From Halococcoides cellulosivorans (GTDB taxonomy: Archaea > Halobacteriota > Halobacteria > Halobacteriales > Haloarculaceae), in the NCBI RefSeq assembly GCF_003058365.1, contig NZ_CP028858.1, positions 1,054,001-1,118,000 on the forward strand: a stretch of DNA of 64,000 nt. Direction: 5' to 3'. The translations under genes and the position numbers were made by a program. Positions 32,331 through 41,269 of this stretch are shown piece by piece (the first letter of the stretch is position 1; each line of letters opens with the position of its first letter). Below the pieces are notes generated by a model. It worked only from the letters and a program-made list of their open reading frames with translations. It searched no databases and was not told where the DNA came from.

Positions 32331-33391
32331 TCCTCGATCGCGAGGTGCGTGCGGACGAGTGCCTCCATCGCGTCGATCGGGCCCGCCGGATCGTACGTCG
32401 AGAGGCCGTGTTCGGCCTCGCGAAGGCGGTCACGCCGCTCTCTGAAGTCTCGGGCGAACCCGGCTGGAATCCCACTCGCGGCGATCCGGTCGGCGATCGC
32501 TCGTCGCTCGTCGTCGCCGTCCGCCGCCAGCAGCTCCGCATACTCGACGACGCCGTGGCGGATCGCCTCTCGGAAGATCGCCGCCGAAAAATCTCCCTCA
32601 GCGAGTTCGCGCCGCCAGGTCGTCACCCAGTTGCCGATCCGCCAGAGGCGCTCGCACTCGGTCACGAGTTCCCGAAATCGCCGGTACTCGGCGGCGTCGA
32701 TCGACGGGCCGTACGCCAGATCGACGTGGAAGAAGGGCAGCGCGCCGATCGCGGTGGTCTCGTACGCCCAGCCGTCGGCGCGGTTGTACAATCCTGGTGA
32801 CTCGGCGGCCACCCGAGCGTGGTCCATCGCGACCAGACTGGCCCGGAGATCGAACGACACCGGCGCTCGCAGCGCTGGCCCGTTCGGTGCGGCCTCGAAT
32901 CGCTCCAGAAAGCCCGTGAGTGCGCGCTCGGCCGCCCGGACGGCGTCGCTCGCCTCCGAGAGGACCCTCTCGTCGGGTGACTGGCCGGGCATCGTCGCGC
33001 GAGCGAGTTCCCAGAACGCACGTCCGTCGCCGTCTCTCTCAGCGATGTCGTCCACGAGTGTCGTGAACGCGGCGGCGAAAAAACGCGTCTCCTGGACCGC
33101 ATCGCGCCGATCGGCGGGGACCTCGGGGAGCGTCAGCACGTCACCACAGACGTAATAGATCCACTGCCAGACGAACGGGCGGCGCCCACCGACGTCCAGC
33201 CCATCGAAGATCCTCTCAACAGCCGCCGGCAGCGATGTCTCTTCGATCGTCCGGCGGAGTCGACGGCCGACGCGATCGTCGTAGCCGACGTCGAACGTCG
33301 GCGTCGTGTCGGTCGCCGTGACCTGCCGGACGCTCGGCGCTTCGACGGCGATCGCATCGCTTCTGGTCTCGATGTCGGGGTCGAAAGACAT
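32315..33391 (-). CDS. class I terpene-synthase-fold protein
   Basis: A 358-residue helical protein. It carries an acidic motif FTTLVDDIAERDGD (DDxxxxD, about residues 113-126) and later RIGNWVTTWRRELAEGDFS, where N-x-V-x-T-xxx-E matches the NSE metal motif of class I terpene cyclases. Spacing of about 140 residues between the two fits that fold. It may cyclise a prenyl diphosphate; product unknown, and other all-helical prenyl-binding roles are possible. It is convergent with tfb and has an AT-rich promoter upstream of 33391. Confidence 0.65.
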   Translation of the reverse strand: MSFDPDIETRSDAIAVEAPSVRQVTATDTTPTFDVGYDDRVGRRLRRTIEETSLPAAVERIFDGLDVGGRRPFVWQWIYYVCGDVLTLPEVPADRRDAVQETRFFAAAFTTLVDDIAERDGDGRAFWELARATMPGQSPDERVLSEASDAVRAAERALTGFLERFEAAPNGPALRAPVSFDLRASLVAMDHARVAAESPGLYNRADGWAYETTAIGALPFFHVDLAYGPSIDAAEYRRFRELVTECERLWRIGNWVTTWRRELAEGDFSAAIFREAIRHGVVEYAELLAADGDDERRAIADRIAASGIPAGFARDFRERRDRLREAEHGLSTYDPAGPIDAMEALVRTHLAIEDYRRD

Positions 33392-33655
33392 ACATCTGAT
33401 AATCCAATCACTACAATAGGTAATTATGGTATATATAATGATAACAAATACGGGAATCTGACTCTCTTCTTCGTCGAAAGCATCTGCTATCCGTCACGAG
33501 CCGGACGAGTTCAGGGTCGATGCGGTCGTCTCGGCTCCGTCCATAAATTTAGCCGTTTGGACCGGTCGATTTTATGACGTGGTTCAATGGACCAACGCAC
33601 GTTTGTTCGGTAATTTATAATTAATTATAGGAGGGGTTCGCTGCTCTTCGGAGGT
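33392..33655. promoter_or_regulatory. AT-rich intergenic region with divergent promoters
   Basis: 264 bases without a gene. The left end has TAATTATGGTATATATAATG at 33421-33440, in position to serve the minus-strand terpene-synthase-like gene. The right end has AATTTATAATTAATTATAGG at 33612-33631, 25-45 bases before the plus-strand gene, as expected for a TATA element. A GGAGGT Shine-Dalgarno-like stretch (33649-33654) touches the ATGATG start pair. Confidence 0.65.
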
Positions 33656-34249
33656 ATGATGTCGACTGAATTCGACCCGATCCAGCACCACCCCGACGCC
33701 GAGGCACAGGGCCGATATCTCCAGCACTTTCTTCAGAGCACCGAGGACGTCTTGCCAGCGCTCAGACGGCGGACACAGGACGTACTCGCCGCGAAAGGGA
33801 TCGAGGACGTCGATCGAGAGGCCTACTATCCGATCGAGGACGTCGCGGGCGTGTTTCAGAACATCGCTGCCTCGATGGGCGAACGGACGCTGAGTCGCGG
33901 CGCCGAGAAGATGGGGCTCGATCTGCCCGTCCCGGCGTCGGTCGACAGCCCCCATGCCGCTCTCGAACGTCTCGACGACCGCCACCGAGAGAGCTGTCGA
34001 ATCTCACCGGACGCCGACGAATCGGGACCGGCCGCCACGGACCCGGCGGGCGGGTACGACGTCACGTTCGTCGACCCGGCCACCGCCCGGGTCGCCATCA
34101 CCGACCGGTATCCGTTCCCCGACGTGATGGCCGGGGGCATCGTCCGCGGCGCGGTGAACCGACTGACCGACGCGAACACGTCCGTCCGGACCGAACGGGT
34201 CCCGACCGACCACGGTGAACGGGCGGCCTGGGAGATCACCTGGGCCTAA
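33656..34249 (+). CDS. hypothetical protein, 197 residues
   Basis: A soluble protein starting MMSTEFDPIQHHPDAEAQGR. The N-terminal part is helical (YLQHFLQSTEDVLPALRRRT; VAGVFQNIAASMGERTLSRG), and the C-terminal 70 residues are predicted alpha/beta with YDVTFVDPATARVAITDRYP then FPDVMAGGIVRGAVNRLTDA. The second half loosely recalls haem-NO-binding/V4R-type sensory folds, but this is weak. The second ATG (33659) has better spacing to the GGAGGT at 33649. It has its own strong AT-rich promoter and no operon partner. Function unknown. Confidence 0.7.
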   Translation: MMSTEFDPIQHHPDAEAQGRYLQHFLQSTEDVLPALRRRTQDVLAAKGIEDVDREAYYPIEDVAGVFQNIAASMGERTLSRGAEKMGLDLPVPASVDSPHAALERLDDRHRESCRISPDADESGPAATDPAGGYDVTFVDPATARVAITDRYPFPDVMAGGIVRGAVNRLTDANTSVRTERVPTDHGERAAWEITWA

Positions 34250-34344
34250 GCTGTCAGCGGCGTCTCGTCTGGCCTGACGGGTGTTCGTCGCGACGTGATC
34301 GCTGGTCTCCGGGCGTTTTTGTGTTCTCCGACGATAGAGTGCGT

Positions 34345-35517
34345 ATGCCACGCTTGACGATCGGTCGGGCCTTCGGGATCCCGATCCGTCTCGACATCAC
34401 GTTCGTACTCGTCCTCCCATTGCTGGCCTGGCTCATCGGCTCGGAGGTCGGCAACTGGGTGGAGATCATCGACGCGATGGGCGTCAGCCTCGCCGCCGAG
34501 ACCCTCGAAGCGGGCCTGACGCCGTGGATTCTGGGAACGGTCGCCGCGATCGGCCTGTTCGCTGGCGTCGTCGCTCACGAACTCGGGCACTCGCTGGTCG
34601 CGATGCACTACGGCTACCCCATCGAGTCGATCACGCTCTGGATCTTCGGCGGGATCGCGAAACTCGAAGAGATGCCCGAACACTGGAGTCAGGAACTCGC
34701 GGTCGCGCTCGCGGGCCCCGCGGTGAGCCTCGCGATCGCGGGACTCGCCTTTCTCGCCCTCCCGATCGTGCCCGTCTCGGGGACGATCACCGCCTCGATC
34801 GCGTTCGTGTTGGGCTATCTCGCCCTCATGAACCTCGTGCTCGCGGCGTTCAACCTCCTCCCTGGATTCCCGATGGACGGCGGGCGCGTCCTGCGTGCCC
34901 TCCTCGCCCGAACACGCCCGTACGCCCAGGCCACCCAGATCGCCGCTCGTGTCGGGAAGATGTTCGCGGTCGTGCTCGGCCTCCTCGGCCTGTTCGTGCT
35001 GGGGAATCTCTTCTTGGTCGCGATCGCATTCTTCATCTATCTCGGCGCGGCCGGTGAAGCCCAGATGACGGTGATGAAAGCGGCCTTCGAGGGCGTCGAG
35101 GTCCGGGACGTGATGACGCCCGCCGACCGGATTGCGACGGTCGACGCCGAGGCGACGGTCGCGGACCTCGTCGATCGGATGGTTCGAGAGCGCCACACGG
35201 GCTATCCCGTCGTCGAGGGCGACCGGATCCTCGGGATCGTCACACTCGACGACGCCCGCGCGGTCCGAGAGGTCGAACGCGAGGCGTTTACCGTCCGGGA
35301 GGTCATGACGACCGATCTGGAGACGATCGCGCCCGGCGAGGACGCCATGTCGGCGCTCACCCGGCTCCAGAGCCGGAACGTGGGCCGTCTTCTGGTCTAC
35401 GAGGACGACGAGTTCCGCGGGCTGATCACGCGCTCGGATCTCATGACCGCGTTCGACGTGATCCAGTCGAGCGGGTGGACGAGTCCGGAGACGACGCTCG
35501 CGGGCCAGCGAGTCTGA
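34345..35517 (+). CDS. site-2 protease family zinc metalloprotease with CBS pair
   Basis: An intramembrane protease of the SpoIVFB/S2P type, 390 residues. Membrane segments carry the zinc motif VVAHELGHSLVAMHYG (HExxH) and the third ligand in FNLLPGFPMDGGRVLRAL (NxxPxxPxDGG). Residues about 255-375 form two CBS motifs (VRDVMTPADRIATVDAEATV; FTVREVMTTDLETIAPGEDA) that may sense adenine nucleotides. The start ATG at 34345 was chosen over an in-frame GTG at 34321 because GRAFGIPIRLDITF follows at the usual distance. The substrate is unknown. Confidence 0.95.
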   Translation: MPRLTIGRAFGIPIRLDITFVLVLPLLAWLIGSEVGNWVEIIDAMGVSLAAETLEAGLTPWILGTVAAIGLFAGVVAHELGHSLVAMHYGYPIESITLWIFGGIAKLEEMPEHWSQELAVALAGPAVSLAIAGLAFLALPIVPVSGTITASIAFVLGYLALMNLVLAAFNLLPGFPMDGGRVLRALLARTRPYAQATQIAARVGKMFAVVLGLLGLFVLGNLFLVAIAFFIYLGAAGEAQMTVMKAAFEGVEVRDVMTPADRIATVDAEATVADLVDRMVRERHTGYPVVEGDRILGIVTLDDARAVREVEREAFTVREVMTTDLETIAPGEDAMSALTRLQSRNVGRLLVYEDDEFRGLITRSDLMTAFDVIQSSGWTSPETTLAGQRV

Positions 35518-35557
35518 GTCGGTCTGCTGGCTGTGGCCAGCGGTCCTGCCGCAGTAT

Positions 35558-36052
35558 TCAGGCGGGAAGATCGATTCGTCCTGCCGGGGTGTGCCGATTC
35601 GCGTCGTAGAACTGTAACTCCTCGATCGACCAGCGGTGTGTATCGATCGACGCCGAGCGGACTCGCTCGGCCCCTGCGCCGCGAGCGACGGTCACGTGCG
35701 GGCGATAGGCTTCTTCCTCGATGCCCTCGGCGGGGTCGAAATACTCACACAACTGCTCGTGGAGCGCGACGAGTCCGGGACTCTCGACCGACAGCGCGAC
35801 GACGGGGGCGGGCCCGGCGGGCGGGTCCTCGAAGACGACCAGTCCCGCGACCCGTGCGGCGACCGGAGGCTGGCCGGCGAGCGCCTCGCGGGCGCGAGCG
35901 GAGAGTCGGGCCGCGTCGCTTTGCGCGCCCAGCCGTTTGAGAACGAGAGTGCGATCCGCATGCGGGCGGACGGTCGCCGGCGGGGCCTCGCGGGCGAGTT
36001 CGTCCGCAATTCGGTTCACCGCGCTGGGGATCGGGACGTTCAGACTGAACAC
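35558..36052 (-). CDS. 2'-5' RNA ligase-like (2H) protein with one degenerate motif
   Basis: A 164-residue member of the 2H phosphoesterase superfamily. The second HxT motif is clear (EAYRPHVTVARG) and the beta-strand pattern RWSIEELQFYDANRHTPAGR fits the family end. The first motif, normally HxTLKFLG, reads RTLVLKRLG, so its His and Thr are lost. Start is a GTG at 36052 (VFSLNVPIPSAVN). It lies alone between a site-2 protease and a divergent small membrane protein. Activity is doubtful if both His residues are needed. Confidence 0.82.
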   Translation of the reverse strand: MFSLNVPIPSAVNRIADELAREAPPATVRPHADRTLVLKRLGAQSDAARLSARAREALAGQPPVAARVAGLVVFEDPPAGPAPVVALSVESPGLVALHEQLCEYFDPAEGIEEEAYRPHVTVARGAGAERVRSASIDTHRWSIEELQFYDANRHTPAGRIDLPA

Positions 36053-36129
36053 GCACGATCCAGATTGGCCGGCGGTGAAAACCCGTCGGACGACACAACC
36101 GATTTGAGTGCGGCCGACCCAGATCAGGT

Positions 36130-36312
36130 ATGGACATCGATCTGAAGACCATGCTGACGGTGGTGCTGGGGCTGGTGGCGGTGTGGATCGTCGTGGAGAT
36201 CCTCTCGGAACTGATGGGCTGGATCGGCTGGCTACTCGGGCCGTTGCGTCCCGTGATCGGCCTGCTCGTCCTGGTCGCGATCGCGCTGTTCGTCTACGAT
36301 CGCTTCCTCTAG
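36130..36312 (+). CDS. small two-helix membrane protein
   Basis: A 60-residue hydrophobic protein (MDIDLKTMLTVVLGLVAVWI...). Two membrane helices (about 8-30 and 38-58) are linked by a short GWLLGPLRPV turn. It resembles a small haloarchaeal family often annotated only as a DUF next to NreA; the role is unknown. Its stop overlaps the convergent nreA stop by four bases. A promoter probably lies in the 77-base gap to the divergent 2H gene. Confidence 0.78.
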   Translation: MDIDLKTMLTVVLGLVAVWIVVEILSELMGWIGWLLGPLRPVIGLLVLVAIALFVYDRFL

Positions 36313-37592
36313 AAGTCACTCAGTCCCGATTGCCGGCCCGCGACGAGCGTGGACTTCCGGCGGAGCGCCCCCCGCGAGATCGGGAGTTCGCGCTGGACGA
36401 GTCGGTCGATCGCGCTCGCGAACGTCTCCGAGTTGCCGGGCCGCCCCTGCATCGAGTCGGGCACGCCCGCGGGGTCGTCGAAGGCGTGGCGGACGCCCTC
36501 GCGAACCTGCCAGACCCCGACGGGCGCCCAGTACGCGTCGGTGACTTCCCGGAGCACGAGACACTTCGCCTGCCGATCGCGCTCGGAGAGGTGTTCGAGG
36601 ACGCCGAGTCGGGCGGCGTAGTATGCGCCCGCGGTCTCCTCGACGTAGCCCGTCCGCCCATTCTGTCCTTCGTGGGCACTCGCGAGATAGTGCGTTTCGC
36701 CGGTCGGGTTCCAGACGCTGTCGGGCGCTTTCATCTCGACGAGTTCGAACTCCCAGGTGCCGGGCGAGAGCACGATCCAGTAGCGATTGCCCATGTAGTC
36801 GTTGTGCCAGACCTCGACCTCGTCGATCGTGTCCGCGCTCCGGGTCGTCCCACGGAGGTACTTCCCCACCGCATCGTCGACGGCGGTGATCGACCATCGG
36901 GTGGGCACGAGCCGTCGGTTCGGCCCGCGCCCGAGTGCGCCCGCCGAGAGGATGGTGTTGACGTCGTAGACGTCGAACCCCCGGCGATACAGATACGTCA
37001 TCGCGCCCTCGGCACGCCACTCGTCGTCACTCAGCGTCTTCTCGACCGCGCGTGGGACGTGGGGGTTCTCCCCGAGCGTCGCGTCGGTCGCACTCGCGCG
37101 CGGGCCCGTCGGCGTCGCGACGTCGTCGACCGAGAGGTCGAACTCGGGGGTTTCGGAGAGGCCGACCTCCACGTCGACGGGGTGGTCTGCGATCGCGACC
37201 TCGCGTTGGGTGCCGACGAACCCGTCCCAGACGTCTTCGACGTTGACCCGGGCCGACCGTTGGGCGTTCAGGAGGCCGGTCCGGCGTTCGAGGACGCCCT
37301 CGATCTGGAGGCCGCGATCGTACCAGTCGCCACTCGTCGCGAAGCCCGCGGCGTCGGCGTCGGGATCGACCGGCGAGAGCACCCCCGTCGAGACTTCTGG
37401 GTAGGAGGATCGCCCGACGAAGATCTCGGGGGCGGTCGACCCGTAGAGATCGCCACCCGAGACAGACTGCTCGAACTGGCGCTCGACGTCGTCGAGGTGA
37501 TCGACGATCGCGTAGGACTTTTCCTCAGCGAGGCGGCGTCGCTCGGCCTCGTCGTCCCGATCGACCCCGTCGAGGTACTCGTCGAGTCGCAT
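36309..37592 (-). CDS. nreA: DNA repair protein NreA with PCNA-binding tail
   Basis: A 427-residue archaeal repair protein that acts with PCNA and UvrABC-related excision. The order is MRLDEYLDGVD..., GSTAPEIFVGRSSYPEVSTG, LQIEGVLERRTGLLNAQRSA, then the NPHVPRAVEKTLSDDEWRAE segment, WHNDYMGNRYWIVLSPGTWE and RREVTDAYWAPVG-type motifs of the Nre family. The last residues QSGLSDF are a PIP-box-like sequence (QxxLxxF) that would hook PCNA. N-terminal Cys motifs found in some NreA proteins are absent. Length is normal. It is followed by pinA in the same direction upstream. Confidence 0.94.
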   Translation of the reverse strand: MRLDEYLDGVDRDDEAERRRLAEEKSYAIVDHLDDVERQFEQSVSGGDLYGSTAPEIFVGRSSYPEVSTGVLSPVDPDADAAGFATSGDWYDRGLQIEGVLERRTGLLNAQRSARVNVEDVWDGFVGTQREVAIADHPVDVEVGLSETPEFDLSVDDVATPTGPRASATDATLGENPHVPRAVEKTLSDDEWRAEGAMTYLYRRGFDVYDVNTILSAGALGRGPNRRLVPTRWSITAVDDAVGKYLRGTTRSADTIDEVEVWHNDYMGNRYWIVLSPGTWEFELVEMKAPDSVWNPTGETHYLASAHEGQNGRTGYVEETAGAYYAARLGVLEHLSERDRQAKCLVLREVTDAYWAPVGVWQVREGVRHAFDDPAGVPDSMQGRPGNSETFASAIDRLVQRELPISRGALRRKSTLVAGRQSGLSDF

Positions 37593-37644
37593 CGATCGAA
37601 ACTACCGCGTCGATACCCTTGAACCATCAGGTCGCATCGGTCCG

Positions 37645-39501
37645 TCAACTCGGCACGATCGTGACCTGCCGGCCGCGGTCGATCGCACGTTCGAGTTCTT
37701 CAGCGATCGCGCTCCCGCGCGAGACCTGGACTTCGCCACTCCTGGAGACCGTCGCCGTAAAGAGGTATTCGTCGCCAGCCCGGACCTCGACGGTCTCGCC
37801 CGCGAAGTCGTCGGCGGGGACGATCACGTGTCGGGAGGTAACGTCGGGCGTGACGATCCGCCCGGCAGTCGGCCCGTCGGCGCTCCCGCTCGACCCCGCG
37901 TCCGGTGCCGTCGGCGCGTCGTCCTCGCGGTCCTCGAACGTCCGGACATCGATCTCCAGGCCCAGGCGGTCCTCGACCGCGCCGATCCGATCGCCGTTCT
38001 TGCCGATGACCTGTGAGATGTCACGATCCTCGACGTAGACGACCGCGCTGTTGGGGCCCTGTAACTCCACGTCGACGCGTCCGTTCGCGATCGAGCGGAT
38101 CTCGCTGGTGAGTTGCTCGCGCGCGATGCCTTCGACGCCCGACTCGTCGGCCGCGCCGTCGAGTGGCACCGTCACGACCTGGCGATTGAACGAGTAGATC
38201 TCGAAGGCTGGCTCGCCGGTCTCGAAGTCCTCGACCATCACGACCGGACGGGCGAGATCGGCTTCCATCAGGCCCTTCGGAACCTTGACCTCGGTGGAGA
38301 CGTCGTACACCTGGGCGACTTCGCCCGCCTCGATGTAGATCACGGTGTCGACGACCTGCGGGATCAGTCCGAGTTCGACCCGACCGATCAACCGCTGGAG
38401 CGCGTCGACCCCACGGGTCGCGTGGACGACGCCGATCATGCCGACGCCCGCCAGGCGCATGTCCGCGAATACCTCCACGTCGTCGGTGGTGCGCACTTCG
38501 TCGTAGATGGTGTAGTCGGGCCGGACCATCAACAGGGCGTCGGCGGTGGTCTCCATCGATCCCGCGAGCGCGGTGTACTGGCTGATGCGCTCGTCGACCT
38601 GGAGGTCGCGGGGTTTCTCCATGGTCTTGACGGCGTGACCCGCGTCCGCGAGCATCGTCGCGACGGCCTGGGCGAACGTCGACTTGCCAGCGCCGGGCGC
38701 GCCCGCGATGAGGACGCCGCGCTGGCCGTCCTGGAGGCGTTCGCGCAAGTCGTCGGCGTGAGCGTAGTCGTCGAGACTCGTCTCGACGATCGGGCGGACG
38801 GCCGTGATCTCCATGCCGTCGGCGAACGGCGGGCGGGCGATCGCGATCCGGTCGGTGCCCAACTGGACGATCGTCATGCCCGGTTCGTCGATCTCGACGA
38901 ACCCGTCGGCCCGAGCCGCGGCGGCCGTCTCGATCTCGCGGGCGTATCGCTGGAGTTCCGCCTCGGTACTCTCCGCGTCAGCGATCGGCTCGTAGGCCAT
39001 CTCACCGACCGATCCGCGCTTGGCGCGTGGCTGGGCCCCCACCCGGAGGTGGACGCTCATCGTCTGGTCGTCGAAGAACTGCTCGATCGCCAACTCGTCG
39101 TGGCCCCGCGGATCGGGATCGAGCAATGTGACGTCGATGCCGCGCGCGGCGGCGACGTCACGCTGGACGTCGTCGCTCGTGACGAGCGTGGCGTCGCGCT
39201 CGCCAGCCAGGTCTCGAATCGCTGCGTCGATCGCGCCCGCCGCGGCGTTCGCGCGCTCGGCGGGACTCGCTCGCTCGCCCGCGAATTCGAGGTCGATGTC
39301 GCCGGCATCAGCGAGTCGTCGCAACGACTGCAGTTCGTCGAGGCCGTCGGCACCCGTGCGCCGCCCGTCGTTGGCTTGCGCTTCGAGTTCGCCCAGGACG
39401 GCCTCGTGAACGAGAACGTCGGCACCCACAAATTTGTCGTCAGCGATCGCCGTCGTAACCTGCCCGTCGACGATCACGCTCGTGTCCGGAACGATCTCCA
39501 T
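37645..39501 (-). CDS. pinA: PINA-type ATPase (PIN, ATPase and KH domains)
   Basis: A 618-residue archaeal ATPase known from Sulfolobus to interact with Holliday-junction enzymes. Domains: PIN (residues 1 to about 130, VPDTSVIVDGQVTTA with catalytic Asp, VHEAVLGELEAQA, LVTSDDVQRDVA), linker, ATPase (about 255-430, Walker A GAPGAGKST, Walker B TIYDEVRTTDD), and KH (about 505-550, VYVEDRDISQVIGKNGDRIG). An extra C-terminal 60-residue beta domain (VTSRHVIVPADDFAGETVEV) follows. All key motifs are intact. It is 50 bases upstream of nreA on the same strand, suggesting a joint DNA-repair transcript. Confidence 0.95.
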   Translation of the reverse strand: MEIVPDTSVIVDGQVTTAIADDKFVGADVLVHEAVLGELEAQANDGRRTGADGLDELQSLRRLADAGDIDLEFAGERASPAERANAAAGAIDAAIRDLAGERDATLVTSDDVQRDVAAARGIDVTLLDPDPRGHDELAIEQFFDDQTMSVHLRVGAQPRAKRGSVGEMAYEPIADAESTEAELQRYAREIETAAAARADGFVEIDEPGMTIVQLGTDRIAIARPPFADGMEITAVRPIVETSLDDYAHADDLRERLQDGQRGVLIAGAPGAGKSTFAQAVATMLADAGHAVKTMEKPRDLQVDERISQYTALAGSMETTADALLMVRPDYTIYDEVRTTDDVEVFADMRLAGVGMIGVVHATRGVDALQRLIGRVELGLIPQVVDTVIYIEAGEVAQVYDVSTEVKVPKGLMEADLARPVVMVEDFETGEPAFEIYSFNRQVVTVPLDGAADESGVEGIAREQLTSEIRSIANGRVDVELQGPNSAVVYVEDRDISQVIGKNGDRIGAVEDRLGLEIDVRTFEDREDDAPTAPDAGSSGSADGPTAGRIVTPDVTSRHVIVPADDFAGETVEVRAGDEYLFTATVSRSGEVQVSRGSAIAEELERAIDRGRQVTIVPS

Positions 39502-39549
39502 GCTGGGTCTGCGTCGGGCGGACTGAAAAGGCCGTGGACGCGACCCCGA

Positions 39550-40389
39550 TCAGGCTGGTGACGAGTCACCGGCGTCGTCGGGCGATTCGTCGGGGTCCTC
39601 CGGCGTCCCCGGTGACTCCTCGGTCGGTTCGTCGCTCTCCGGTTCACCTGTGGTCTCGGTGTCATCGTCGTCGATCGCCGCGCGGACGCCGAGGCCGACC
39701 TGTCGGACGGCGACGACCTGGGTATAAAAGAGAACGAAGAAGCCGACGACGAAGACGAGCAGCCATTGGGCCATCAGTCCGCCGATCACCCAGGCGGCGA
39801 ACGCGACGAGCCACCGGACGGCGTAGCGTCGATCGGTCGCGATCGAGCGGTACCGACCGACGGCCATCGTTCCCGACAGGCCGTCTCGAACGTACAGTGC
39901 GACCGAGATGGGGAGCAGATACCAGGACAGGACGGCGTAGAGGCCACCGATCGGGACGCCGAGCAGTGCGACGACGAGCAAAAGCAGGCCCTGGTCGTTT
40001 GCCACCGACGAGACGACCATCCCGAGGACGAGCGACGCGGCGGCGATCACGACCAGCGGGATCAGGTACGCGATCGTGATCGCGATCACTGCGAGGCCGT
40101 CTTTGAGTCGGGCGCTGAGGTCCGCGAACGTCGGCGGTGCGTCCGCTCCGTCGAGTGTCGACCGGAGCACGTCGACGTAGTACCCGAACACCGGGAGCGC
40201 GACGAGGAGGCCCACGAGCGTGACCAGTGGCTGGACGACCACCGCGAACACGAGGAGGAACATCGACATGATGCTCCCGATCAGCGTGAGCGCCTGACTG
40301 CCGAACAGGAGTCCCCCGCCGGCAGCGACCGTCGAGAGCCAATCGTCTTTGCGTGTCGGATATCGCACCGCCGCTTCGAGGTCGACCAT
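39550..40389 (-). CDS. DUF4013 membrane protein, paralogue 1
   Basis: A 279-residue protein with about six membrane helices. It starts MVDLEAAVRYPTRKDDWLST and includes the GYYVDVLRSTLDGADAPPTF loop, features of the DUF4013 family (W-x-T start and Y-x-xxLR). The final 50 residues are an acidic, Glu/Pro-rich cytoplasmic tail (DTETTGEPESDEPTEESPGT). It is a close relative of the next gene at 40438-41211 and lies 48 bases downstream of it. The pair probably arose by tandem duplication. Function unknown. Confidence 0.88.
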   Translation of the reverse strand: MVDLEAAVRYPTRKDDWLSTVAAGGGLLFGSQALTLIGSIMSMFLLVFAVVVQPLVTLVGLLVALPVFGYYVDVLRSTLDGADAPPTFADLSARLKDGLAVIAITIAYLIPLVVIAAASLVLGMVVSSVANDQGLLLLVVALLGVPIGGLYAVLSWYLLPISVALYVRDGLSGTMAVGRYRSIATDRRYAVRWLVAFAAWVIGGLMAQWLLVFVVGFFVLFYTQVVAVRQVGLGVRAAIDDDDTETTGEPESDEPTEESPGTPEDPDESPDDAGDSSPA

Positions 40390-40437
40390 ATCTCGTCTCT
40401 ATAATATTCGGTACAAAGGGCCTTCGAAACGAGCGCG

Positions 40438-41211
40438 TCAGTCCGCGCTGTCCAGGTCCATCGCCGCCACGTAGCCCAGGCCGTACAGTCGGACCGTGAC
40501 CACTCCCAGGTAAAACTGGAGGAAAACGCCGATCACCGCGAGGTACAACAGGCCGATGAACTGGCCGGCGACGAACTGGATCCCGAACGCGATCGTCCAG
40601 TAGATCGCGAACGCCTTCGTGAACGCGACCTGCGTGATTCGATCGTGGTCGAACGCCGTGCGGAGGTCGCCCTCGTGAGCGTAGATCGCCATCGAGATCG
40701 GCACGAAATACGGCATCACGGTCACGTACACCGCCACCACGAGACTGAAGACGACCACCCCCAGGCTACCGATCAGCAGGCCACCGACGACGGCCGCGTC
40801 GCCCCCGAGGGTCGTGACGATTCCGACTCCGAGTGCCGCCAGAACTCCGACGACCACCAGGACGACCACCAGCGGGACGGTGTACACGAGACTCACGGCG
40901 ATCGGGATCAGGCCGTCTTCGAACAGTCGTTCCCAGTCCTCGAAGCGGGGTGGGTCGTCGTCGCCCTCGATGGTCGCCCGCAGGACCGCCATATAGTAGC
41001 CACCGACGGGGAGCGTAATCGCCACCCCGAGCAGGATGACGAGCGGAAACAGAGCGACACCGACGAAAACGAGGCTGAGTATCGCAGCCACGAGCAAGCC
41101 GACACCGACCACCGCGAGATTCACCACGAACAGTCCGCCACCGATCCCGATCGTCGACAGCCAGTCGTCGTCTTCCAGTGGATAGGTGATCGCGTCTTCG
41201 AACTCGACCAT
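40438..41211 (-). CDS. DUF4013 membrane protein, paralogue 2
   Basis: A 257-residue, roughly six-helix protein starting MVEFEDAITYPLEDDDWLST, which parallels the start of paralogue 1. The loop GGYYMAVLRATIEGDDDPPR matches it too. It lacks the acidic tail. The ATG at 41211 was preferred to one at 41238 on that alignment. Both paralogues have the YxxPxxxxDWLST opening and probably act as membrane partners. A promoter likely lies in the 41212-41260 stretch (ATAATGCAGTACTCG). Confidence 0.88.
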   Translation of the reverse strand: MVEFEDAITYPLEDDDWLSTIGIGGGLFVVNLAVVGVGLLVAAILSLVFVGVALFPLVILLGVAITLPVGGYYMAVLRATIEGDDDPPRFEDWERLFEDGLIPIAVSLVYTVPLVVVLVVVGVLAALGVGIVTTLGGDAAVVGGLLIGSLGVVVFSLVVAVYVTVMPYFVPISMAIYAHEGDLRTAFDHDRITQVAFTKAFAIYWTIAFGIQFVAGQFIGLLYLAVIGVFLQFYLGVVTVRLYGLGYVAAMDLDSAD

Positions 41212-41269
41212 GGTCGAATCGTTACCGTCCGGCATCAAAATAATGCAGTACTCGTCACCACTCGGCCGG

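Noticed and set aside
36108-37622. Long plus-strand open frame opposite nreA
   Set aside because: NreA is a clear match with motifs and PIP box; the antisense translation has no recognisable motif.
38113-39561. Long plus-strand open frame opposite pinA
   Set aside because: PINA has intact Walker, PIN and KH motifs on the minus strand; the antisense frame is a shadow.
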